This document shows positions 1 to 6,600 of a stretch of 7,322 nt of DNA, piece after piece; within the stretch, counting starts at the first letter, position 1, and each line of letters begins with the position of its first letter. The notes beneath the pieces were generated by a model. The model made no database searches. It saw nothing but the letters and a program-made list of their open reading frames with translations, and was not told the origin of the DNA. The stretch is from NCBI GenBank assembly GCA_023660035.1, contig JAGXOF010000047.1, forward strand, positions 1-7,322. The letters are read 5' to 3'. Origin of the DNA: Dehalococcoidia bacterium LH_S1. GTDB lineage: Bacteria > Chloroflexota > Dehalococcoidia > SZUA-161 > SpSt-899. The translations under genes were made by a program, and so were the position numbers.

Positions 1-116
1 AAAGAACTTGCTAAAATCCGTAGTCCAGTGTTACCTATGTGGTCAGCCAGGACAACGAGTGGTAGTTTCAATGAGTCATGTGTTATCATTGTTAAAAAAC
101 TATAGAGGCTGATGCG

Positions 117-1114
117 ATGTCGATCAAGATGAGATTTATGGAAGCGACCCAGAATGTCACGGGCTCGAGATATTGTGTTGAGGCAAATGACATGACCCTT
201 CTGGTTGACTGTGGGCTTTATCAGGAAAGGGAATTCCGGAGCAGGAACTGGGAGACCTTTGCGCTACCGCCGGAAAGTATAGATGCTGTTCTCCTGACGC
301 ATGCTCACCTTGACCATTGTGGACTGCTGCCCAAACTGGTGCACGATGGTTTCCGCGGAAACATCTATTGCACTGCTGCCACGTCGGACATATCCGAAAT
401 CATGCTTCTGGACTCGGCCAAGCTGCAGGAAGAGGATGCCGAATTCAAAAGAAAGAGACATGAGCGCGAGGGCAGGAAGGGTCCACATCCTGAGGTACCG
501 CTGTATACGGTCGACGATGCGGAGGCTTCGTTGCCTCTGTTTTCCCCTGTGAGATACGGGCAGACTGTTGAGCTGGGTGACGGAATTTCAGCCACGTTTT
601 TTGATGCCGGTCATGGTTTGGGGGCGTCGATGATAAAGTTTTCAGTAAAAGACAATGGGAAACGCAAAACGATCAGGACGAGCGACGAGTCAAAGGCGAT
701 CAACAGCATCAGAGGGAGCGCTGTAAAATCGCTGGCTCGGGTATGTGTACTGGGGGGGGGGTAAAACACCATCTTGTCACGAATATTTCCCGGCCGGATA
801 GCACGATACTCTTTGTGGGGTATCAGGCAGAAGGCACGCTCGGTCGTGAAATCGTTGATGGCGCTGAAAACGTCCGGATTCTGGGACAGTACCATCCTGT
901 AAATGTAAGGGTAACTCAGATACATGCGTTCTCTGCCCATGCTGATAGAGACGATCTTTTCAGGTGGCTATCGGCACTGAAGAGATCTCCGAAGCAGGTA
1001 TTCATTACCCACGGCGAGCAAGAGGTCTCCAGGCGTTTTGGAGATGATCTGAGGGAAAAGACCGGATGGTCTGTGTTGGTGCCGGAATATGGGCGAGAAG
1101 TTGTTCTGGATTAA
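117..1114 (+). pseudogene. Broken beta-CASP metallo-beta-lactamase fold nuclease (RMMBL family), internal deletion plus frameshift
   Basis: Remnant of a beta-CASP metallo-beta-lactamase protein of the type linked to RNA processing. The N-terminal half shows the zinc-binding motif THAHLDHCG (H62, H64, D66, H67) and a later metal histidine in DAGHGLGAS (H166). The C-terminal half shows SGMCTGG followed by KHHL, then FSAHAD and THGE, the family's late motifs. Between TI (residue 186, about base 674) and RTSDESKAIN the sequence jumps over what I recall as about 130 residues. The jump removes the SGD metal aspartate and the beta-CASP acidic motif (usually ESTYG). The first frame then runs to a TAA at 762-764. 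One missing base in the A-run at 725-728 would restore VKIAGSGMCTGG and join the two halves. Total span is 332 codons against roughly 460 for intact relatives. The start is ATG at 117 with GAGG at 105-108. Catalytic loss makes a pseudogene the best call. A sequencing or assembly error cannot be excluded. Confidence 0.85.
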
Positions 1115-1130
1115 GTATTCCCACAGTCAG

Positions 1131-1135
1131 GGAGG
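1131..1135 (+). promoter_or_regulatory. Ribosome binding site of the truncated LOG-family gene
   Basis: GGAGG lies 5 nt before the ATG at 1141, within the 26-nt gap after the stop codon of the upstream beta-CASP frame. It fixes the start at 1141 rather than at the longer in-frame ATG at 1066, which lies inside the upstream gene. The short gap suggests that the two genes were once cotranscribed. Confidence 0.75.
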
Positions 1136-1140
1136 ATAAC

Positions 1141-1320
1141 ATGCCGCAGGAATATGAGATCAATAAACTTGCGAAAGAAGAGTCCTGGCGGATGTTCCGG
1201 ATAATCGGGGAACTGGGGGAGGGATTTGACACCCTTGCGGATGTGGAAGCGGCGGTGAGCATATATGGATCGGTGCGCATTGCATAAGGAGACGAGCTGT
1301 ATGCCCAGACAACCTGTATT
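1141..1320 (+). pseudogene. Truncated TIGR00730/LOG-family Rossmann protein fragment
   Basis: The frame from ATG 1141 encodes 48 residues, including EESWRMFRIIGE, GFDTLADVEAAVSIYGSVR, then a TAA at 1285-1287. This matches the N-terminus of TIGR00730 proteins (lysine decarboxylase-like, cytokinin-activating LOG superfamily), where SIYGSAR is usually followed by a residue or two and then GDxxYxxA. Past the TAA the same frame continues as GDELYAQTTCI, clearly the same gene, so the stop is an in-frame nonsense change. After base 1320 the similarity ends and TrkH-like sequence begins. About 170 residues, including the PGGxGTxxE active-site motif, are gone. The ORF is too short to fold as the enzyme. 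Family assignment is from memory of conserved motifs; a search with the 48 residues would test it. Confidence 0.75.
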
Positions 1321-1323
1321 GGC

Positions 1324-1851
1324 ATATTAATGTTTCTTCCCCTTGCCTTCAGCACTTACCACCGCGAGGATGAGCTTCTGCCTTTTGCGATCTCCATGGG
1401 CATTACTATTGGTGTCGGTCTGATCCTTTGGTTTATCCCATGCCCGCGTATCGATCGATTGACACTGCGAAGGTACTCTGGCAGCTTTACATAGGCATCT
1501 CGATTGTGGAAATCCTGACTCTACTCGTCGCCGGTTCGCCCTTTTTTCGAGTCGCTGCTGACCACGTTTGGAACCATGCCTACGGGGGGCTTTCATCCAA
1601 GAATCCTTAGTATCGGCGCTTACGATAACGTATATGTGGAAGTGATAGTCCTCATGTTCATGATCATGGCGGAAACGAATTTTCAGTCTTACTATTTTAC
1701 CTTGTGGAAACGGGAAGCCCGACGGGTTTTGAAAAGTCCTGAATTCCAGGCGTATATCGGTATATTTGTAGCTGCTACTCCCCTTATAGCGCTAGACTTG
1801 ATAATGAATGGGGGATATGTGTCAGGTACGGCTTTCAGATATGCCGCTTGA
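1324..1851 (+). pseudogene. trkH: TrkH-type potassium transporter remnant, multiply frameshifted and truncated
   Basis: Three pieces of a TrkH/KtrB-type K+ channel subunit lie in two frames. Piece 1 (1324 to about 1452, same frame as the upstream LOG fragment) reads MFLPLAFSTYHREDELLPF then GITIGVGLILWFI, the first membrane hairpin. Piece 2 (about 1461-1547, another frame) reads DTAKVLWQLYIGISIVEI and LLVAGSPFF. Piece 3 (about 1543-1851) reads ESLLTTFGTMPTGGFHP, a selectivity-filter P-loop, then SIGAYDNVYVEV, LKSPEFQAYIGIF and GGYVSGTAFRYAA followed by TGA. Between pieces 1 and 2 about 150 residues are missing. Between pieces 2 and 3 one extra base in the C3T6 run at 1539-1547 breaks the frame. 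The C-terminal half of the normal 480-residue protein is absent. A functional protein is not possible from this locus. Confidence 0.8.
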
Positions 1852-1908
1852 CATAACTACAGACCATCTAAGCGGACACAAATAGAGAGGCCCTTTCTGG
1901 AAGGCTGT

Positions 1909-2199
1909 CTACTTGTTATAGAACTTGGAGGAAGCGAGGTCTTCTTCGGAGAGGTAAAGTCTGTTGTCCTCGGTTACCTTGATGATCTCCGCCTGCATCA
2001 ATCCTTGGAGAGCATAAGGTTTGAAGTCACGCCGCCTGAACATGCGTTGAAGCAAATTCGGAGGGGTTAGCCCTAATTCATCGATGGTCTTGGCAGTGTC
2101 AGCACTGATTACCTGATAATCCTGGAAAATGTGTATCACCTGCTTCTCGGCCCGTTGCATGCGGAAGCGTGGGATGACGTACAGTCCCAGCACAAGCAT
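1909..2199 (-). CDS. Small membrane-anchored protein with winged-helix-like cytoplasmic part; true start probably ACG at 2235
   Basis: I do not recognise a named family. The conservative ATG frame is 96 residues: a hydrophobic start (MLVLGLYVI), a basic stretch (PRFRMQRAEK), then a soluble helical part with KTIDELGL, RMFRRRDFKPYALQGLMQ, EIIKVTEDNRLYLSEE. This pattern of helices followed by a short beta-hairpin looks like a winged helix. No ribosome binding site precedes the ATG at 2199. AGGAG at 2241-2245 stands 5 nt before an in-frame ACG at 2233-2235. Starting there adds NTALFIIVILI and completes a membrane helix of about 18 residues, giving 108 aa. The gene follows a tRNA-Met on the same strand and may share its transcript. 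It ends 57 nt from the TrkH remnant on the opposite strand. Reality of the gene is likely; its function is unknown. Confidence 0.65.
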   Translation of the reverse strand: MLVLGLYVIPRFRMQRAEKQVIHIFQDYQVISADTAKTIDELGLTPPNLLQRMFRRRDFKPYALQGLMQAEIIKVTEDNRLYLSEEDLASSKFYNK

Positions 2200-2232
2200 G
2201 ATCAGTATGACGATGATAAAAAGAGCAGTGTT

Positions 2233-2245
2233 CGTTTACTCTCCT
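2233..2245 (-). promoter_or_regulatory. Shine-Dalgarno with ideal spacing to an in-frame ACG codon
   Basis: On the minus strand AGGAG (2245-2241) is followed after AGTAA by ACG (2235-2233), which is in frame with the small membrane protein. A TAA in this frame immediately precedes the ACG, so no upstream start is possible. In-frame codons between ACG and the ATG at 2199 include only CTG, ATA and ATC as weak alternatives. Either ACG is used as a rare start, or an original ATG was changed by mutation or base-calling error. Confidence 0.55.
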
Positions 2246-2272
2246 GCGGGAATTCCTTGCATCTCTTGAAAG

Positions 2273-2344
2273 TGGCAGCGGAGGGATTTGAACCCCCAAC
2301 CTGAGGCTTATGAGTCCCCCGCTCTGCCCTTGAGCTACGCTGCC
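2273..2344 (-). tRNA. tRNA-Met (CAU), CCA not encoded
   Basis: The minus strand folds as a 72-nt cloverleaf. The acceptor is GGCAGCG with CGCTGCC, the D-stem GCTC with GAGC, the anticodon loop CTCATAA, and the T-arm GGGGG-TTCAAAT-CCCTC with one G-U pair. The discriminator is A, and the next bases are CTT, so CCA must be added by enzyme. A G-C pair at 1-72 argues against an initiator tRNA. CAU could also be an isoleucine tRNA modified to lysidine, which the sequence does not decide. The anticodon stem is imperfect: GGGGA opposite GCCTC gives a G-U pair and an A-G mismatch next to the loop. Confidence 0.9.
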
Positions 2345-2364
2345 ATTTAAAAAGGACATTTACA

Positions 2365-2393
2365 TATATAACATTTGATGGTTCTTCAGTCAA
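2365..2393 (-). promoter_or_regulatory. Sigma70-type promoter for tRNA-Met and the downstream small gene
   Basis: On the minus strand TTGACT (2393-2388) and TATATA (2370-2365) are separated by exactly 17 nt. The expected transcription start is near 2358, about 14 nt before the mature 5' end of the tRNA at 2344. The flanking AT-rich stretch fits a strong stable-RNA promoter. Confidence 0.7.
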
Positions 2394-2417
2394 GTTTCAG
2401 CTTGATCTGGGTGTGGT

Positions 2418-2446
2418 TTGCGACATGTGCGGTCGAATGCTAGAAT
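2418..2446 (+). promoter_or_regulatory. Probable sigma70-type promoter of the rhomboid gene
   Basis: TTGCGA (2418-2423) and TAGAAT (2441-2446) have a 17-nt spacer on the plus strand. This would start transcription near 2453, some 34 nt before the GTG start at 2487. It is divergent from the tRNA promoter. The match is weaker than for the tRNA and mfd promoters. Confidence 0.5.
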
Positions 2447-2486
2447 ATAACGGCTTTCGTGATCAGAAGAAGGAGATATATATCCA

Positions 2487-3248
2487 GTGCTTCCGCTTAC
2501 TGACAGCGACCTGAAAAGGAACAGTTTCCCCATCGTCAATGTAATATTGATCGTGGCCTGTGCGGCGATTTTCATCTATGAATTGACTCTCGGGGATGTG
2601 GGGCGTGCTGTATTCTTCTATAAATTTGGAGCGATACCGGCGGAACTAACACAGGGTTTGAGCTTCCACATACTCACAACACAGACGGCTTCAATTGACA
2701 TAACATCCCCCGTTCCTACCTGGGTGACGGTGTTCACATCGATGTTCGTCCACGGAAGCTGGGTGCACTTCCTGGGGAATATGCTGTTTCTGTGGGTATT
2801 CGGGGATAATATAGAGGACAGGTTCGGGCATCTTCGCTATCTTTTGTTCTACCTTGCGGCCGGATTGGCCGCTACAGGGCTGCAGGTGGCGATGAGTATG
2901 AGTTCACAGACTCCGACGATAGGGGCAAGTGGGGCGATTGCGGGGGTGTTGGGGTCTTACATTGTCCTCTTTCCGCACAGCAGGATCACGACCGCTGTCT
3001 TTTTCTTTTTCATTACGGTGTTCCGTATACGAGCCTTCTATCTTCTGGGATTCTGGTTCCTGTTTCAGTTCGTAAGCGGAGTGGGCTCTCTGGGTCCATC
3101 AGCCCAGGGTGGGGTAGCCTACTGGGCTCACATAGGTGGATTTGTGTTGGGCGTGATCGTGGTGGTCCTTTATAAGCTTGCCTCGCAACAGGGCTTGGGG
3201 TTCAGGGACCAGAATTCAGGGGCCGGGAATCAGGGACTAGGTGCTTAA
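2487..3248 (+). CDS. Rhomboid family intramembrane serine protease
   Basis: A complete 253-residue rhomboid, which cleaves transmembrane substrates inside the lipid bilayer with a Ser-His dyad. The start is GTG at 2487, with AAGGAG at 2470-2475 placed 11 nt upstream. The first membrane helix is about residues 16-34. A long loop leads to VHGSWVHFLGNM (H89, W92, H94, N98), the conserved oxyanion and structural region, then FGDNIEDRFG. The catalytic serine is S148 in GASGAIAG, and the catalytic histidine is H215 in AHIGGF. About six membrane segments can be drawn (near 16-34, 95-107, 117-135, 150-163, 168-199 as a broad hydrophobic stretch, 211-230). The last 20 residues, from about 233, are Gly/Gln/Asn-rich and encoded by a degenerate repeat. 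They lie beyond the protease core. The physiological substrate cannot be told from context, since neighbours are a tRNA and mfd. Exact subfamily is not assigned. Confidence 0.93.
   Translation: MLPLTDSDLKRNSFPIVNVILIVACAAIFIYELTLGDVGRAVFFYKFGAIPAELTQGLSFHILTTQTASIDITSPVPTWVTVFTSMFVHGSWVHFLGNMLFLWVFGDNIEDRFGHLRYLLFYLAAGLAATGLQVAMSMSSQTPTIGASGAIAGVLGSYIVLFPHSRITTAVFFFFITVFRIRAFYLLGFWFLFQFVSGVGSLGPSAQGGVAYWAHIGGFVLGVIVVVLYKLASQQGLGFRDQNSGAGNQGLGA
3195..3242 (+). repeat. Degenerate short tandem repeat at the 3' end of the rhomboid gene
   Basis: Three related units, GGGGTTCAGGGAC, AGAATTCAGGGGC and GGGAATCAGGGAC, follow one another with one-base joins and are trailed by TAGG. They encode the low-complexity C-terminal tail. 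The unit is 13-15 nt and imperfect, so the array looks old or acquired. Confidence 0.5.
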
Positions 3249-3309
3249 ACGTCAATACTTGTATAGTCTGCAAAAGGTGGCAGGCTAGGTTTTCTTGCTC
3301 GTTGGTAAA

Positions 3310-3349
3310 TTGGTCAGGGGAGAAGACCTTTATCTGGAGTCCTGACCAA
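3310..3349. repeat. Perfect 9-bp inverted repeat with 22-nt loop after the rhomboid gene
   Basis: TTGGTCAGG (3310-3318) and CCTGACCAA (3341-3349) are exact reverse complements. In RNA the stem can extend by a G-U pair. No T-run follows on either strand, so it is not a typical intrinsic terminator, though it could protect or end transcripts. It lies about 60 nt past the rhomboid stop codon. Confidence 0.55.
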
Positions 3350-3539
3350 GGGAACATTCCAGAACGCTACCATCCTGGTCTTCCTTGAATTTGCTCTCAT
3401 TTCACCCCCTCTTTTGTCAGGTTTCGTGGCTTTGTAATATATAAAATCAAAGCATGTAGTTTCTGGAACTTTATCCCAATCTTCTGCTTATGAATGCCTC
3501 CTCACAGGCTATCTTAAACCCTTCCCTCTCGAAGACAGA

Positions 3540-3585
3540 CCTCAAATTAGTCATCTGGCATTCCAAAATTCACTAAAATTTGAGG
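3540..3585. repeat. Perfect 9-bp inverted repeat downstream of mfd
   Basis: CCTCAAATT (3540-3548) and AATTTGAGG (3577-3585) are exact reverse complements. AG and CT inside could add two pairs past a 2-nt bulge. It lies about 90 nt past the mfd stop codon in the direction of mfd transcription. There is no T-tract, so a role as terminator is only possible. Confidence 0.5.
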
Positions 3586-3673
3586 ATTAAAAACCGCTTC
3601 CAGCTACTTTTGCTCTGATTCTACTGCTATCCCCTACCAAAGTCAATGTTCACTCTCTTAAACCTGTACAAAA

Positions 3674-6600
3674 TTAGGAGGCCACCTCAGTGTAGGCGGA
3701 TGCTATCCTTTGCAACACTTCCCTGAGCATGTCCGTCCAGTGGTCTCCGAGCTGGGTTGGATTAAGCTGCACGAACCGGGGATGCGCGCGTATGCTTGTC
3801 CCGAATGTGGGTTGTAGAGATTCGTGGTCTATCTGGGTTCCCTCGGGTGGCCTGACCACTATGTATTTTCCCTCCGTGGAAACCTTCTGAATGCCTGCCT
3901 CGGAGGCCAGTAGTTTTATCTCTATTACGTACAGAAGATTTTGAACGGGAGAGGGGAATTTGCCGAACCGGCCCTCAGTTTCTTGTCTTATACCCTGTAT
4001 TTGCTCATGCGACTGAACACCTGCCAGGCGCTGGTAGAGGGCCAGCCGGCTCATGAGGTTGGGCATGTATTCCTCGGGGATGTGGGCTGTGAGGGGTAAA
4101 TCAACGGTTGGCTGTGTGACCCTGGGAGGCTCTTTCTTTTCGCTGCGTTTAAGCTCGTCCACTGCCTGGGCAAGCAAATGGCAGTACAGGTCGAAGCCAA
4201 CTGCCCCCATGTGTCCGCTCTGCTCTGAACCGAGGATGTTGCCCGCGCCGCGAATCTCGAGGTCCTTCATGGCGATGTGGAAGCCGGAGCCGAGCTCGGT
4301 GGTTTCGAATATGGTTTTCAGTCGCTTCTGTGCGTGGTCGGTGAGGCGTTTGCCTTTTTCATACAGGAAATAGGCATATGCGCGGACGTCCCCCCTCCCC
4401 ACCCTTCCCCGCAGATGATAGAGCTGCGTCAGGCCGAACTTATCAGTGCGATTGACTATCAGGGTGTTTACATTCGGTAAGTCCAGCCCCGACTCGATAA
4501 TCGTTGTGCACACGAGCACATCCACCTCCCCGCTCGTGAAGTCAGCCATCACCGACTCCAGATCCTCCTCCGGCATCTGCCCGTGAGCGATGGCGATGCG
4601 AGCCTCTGGCACAAGCTCCCTCAACTCGTTGGCCACAAACCCGATGCTCTGCACCCGGTTGTGGACGAAGAAGACCTGCCCGCTTCTGTCAAGCTCCCGC
4701 AGTATCACCGTCCGGACGAGTTCATCGCTGTACTCGGTAACGTAGGTCTTTATCGGCAATCGCTCCTCAGGTGCGGTCTCCATCGTGCTCATGTCACGGA
4801 CCCCGACGAGTGAGATATGCAGGGTGCGGGGAATGGGGGTGGCGCTCAGCGTAAGCACATCCACTTCCCCTCTCAATTTCTTGAGTTGCTCTTTGTGAGC
4901 CACGCCGAACTTCTGTTCCTCGTCCACAATTACCAGCCCCAGGTTGTGGAAGAACACATCCTTTTGCAGGAGCCGGTGTGTCCCGATGCAGATGTCGGCT
5001 GACCCGTCCTTCAGTTTCTCCAGTACCTCTCGCTGCTCCGGGGGAGCGCGGAAACGGCTGAGCATCTCGATTATCACCGGGAAGGCGGCCAGCCTCTCCC
5101 TGAAGGTGGTAAGGTGCTGCTGGGCCAGCACGGTTGTGGGAACCAGAACAGCTACCTGTTTCCCGTCGCTTATCGCTTTGAAGGCGGCGCGAACCGCGAC
5201 CTCTGTCTTGCCGTAGCCGACATCCCCGCACACGAGGCGGTCCATCGGTCTCTGGCTTTCCATGTCGGCTTTTACATCCTGGATTGTCTCCCTCTGTTCG
5301 GGAGTCTCCACGTAGGGGAAGGAAGCCTCCAGCTCCTGCTGCCACACTGTATCCGGGGAGAACGAGATTCCCTGGGATACCTCCCGTGATGCGTAGATGT
5401 CGAGGAGTTCCCGTGCCACCTCCTCCGCTGCTTTCTTGACCCTCTGTTTGGTGCGGGCCCACTCGCCTGTGTGCAGCCTGCTCAGGGAAGGGGCGTGGCC
5501 GCCGGGGCCGATGTACCGGTTCACCCTGTCGGCCTGCGTGGAAGGAACATACAGCTTGTCGCCCTCGGAGTATTCGAGGACCAGGTACTCGTTCTCGGTT
5601 CCGTCGGAAGAAAGCCTTATCATTCCGGAGAACTTGGCGATTCCGTGGTCCGTGTGAACGATATAATCGCCGATGGAGAGGTCGGCTAGGAGAGCCTCGC
5701 GCTGGGTGCGCCGCACGGGGAAATAACGGCGCTTCTTTACGAACCCGAAGAGTTCGGCATCGGTGAAGAGGGATGTCCCGTCGAAGACCCAGCCGCCGGA
5801 TAACGATCCTTGAATGAGGGTCAGTGTCTCGGACTGCGGCACCTGCTCCACTTTCTCCTGAGGTGTGACGAACATGTCCTTTTCCTTGAAGAGCTCGGCC
5901 AGCCTGTCGGCTTGCCGTGAGACGGCTATGATTCGCTGGCCGGTCCGAAGCCTGTCCTGTGTATCATCGATGAAGTTTTCCAGTTGCCCTGCGTATTCCG
6001 GGGGATGGCGAAAGTCGAAACCGGCGGTAGCGTTTTCATCGGACCATTTCTCAAGCGCGAGTCGATTCCCGACATCTTCTATCCTGTGCTCTATCTCGGT
6101 CCAGTCGAAGCGCGGCGATGGGAAGTTCTTCGGAAGCTCGCCCCTCTCTATCTGTCCATCCCGCAGTGTGGCTGCCTGTGAGGCGAGATTTGAGAGTTCG
6201 GCGCTGATGTTTCCGGGGTTATCCAGGACGATGAGCGAGCCCTGCGGGAAGTAATCGACCAGCATGCTGTGATTGAAGAATGGAACATAGAACTGGAACC
6301 CGTCGGGCCCCTGCCCGTTGATCAGAAGCTCGCGGTCCCTTTCGAAGGTTCCCTGTGTCTCCTTTGCGCAGCCGGAAAGGTCCAGTGCGCCGAAGGCCTG
6401 TTCTACATCCTGTGGAGTTGGCGGCAGCACCTCCCGTGCCGGGACAATGGTTAACGATTCGGTGGTTTCGAGAGAACGCTGTGTGGCGGGGTCGAACCAC
6501 CGGATGCTCTCCACCTGGTTGCCGAAGAAATCGATGCGGGCGGGCCAGTCGTTGTTCGGGGAGTATATATCGACGATTCCGCCGCGCTTGCTCGCCTTCC

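Larger units (their letters stand above)
3249..3673. other. 425-bp intergenic region between convergent rhomboid and mfd genes
   Basis: No recognised gene or RNA lies here. It is AT-richer than the flanking genes and contains two long-looped inverted repeats, listed separately. Two tiny minus-strand frames are visible. One, at 3471-3554, is 27 aa and includes RSVFEREGFKIACEEAF. The other, at 3314-3400, is 28 aa and is preceded by AGAGGGGG four bases before its ATG. Neither matches a family I know. The first looks protein-like and could be a fragment of a lost gene. No clear intrinsic terminator with a T-tract was found for either flanking gene. Confidence 0.5.

Noticed and set aside
1..112. 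Two open frames running in from the left edge (ending at 105 and 112)
   Set aside because: Both are about 35 codons, neither matches a known family, and nothing decides between them. AGTCCAGTGTT at 22-32 loosely resembles the reverse complement of the right-edge repeat (10 of 13 positions), which is too weak to call a second IS end.
720..764. Programmed -1 frameshift joining the two halves of the beta-CASP gene
   Set aside because: The site GTAAAATC is not a canonical slippery heptamer, and catalytic regions are deleted upstream, so regulated frameshifting would not give a working enzyme.
611..940. 109-codon minus-strand frame over the beta-CASP junction
   Set aside because: It is antisense to clearly recognisable beta-CASP coding sequence in the plus frames and resembles no family.
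1870..1908. Possible terminator hairpin after the small minus-strand gene
   Set aside because: GCCTT/AAGGGC pairs only with a bulge and no T-tract follows.
2099..2393. Minus-strand frames of 86 and 63 codons crossing the tRNA
   Set aside because: Their central residues are translations of the tRNA gene itself, which folds clearly as a cloverleaf.
4794..5462. 222-codon minus-strand frame overlapping mfd, and several plus-strand frames of 60-131 codons at 4053-7141
   Set aside because: They lie wholly or almost wholly inside mfd in other frames, have low-complexity compositions rich in Arg/Gly/Ser, and lack family motifs. They are shadows of a long moderate-to-high GC gene.
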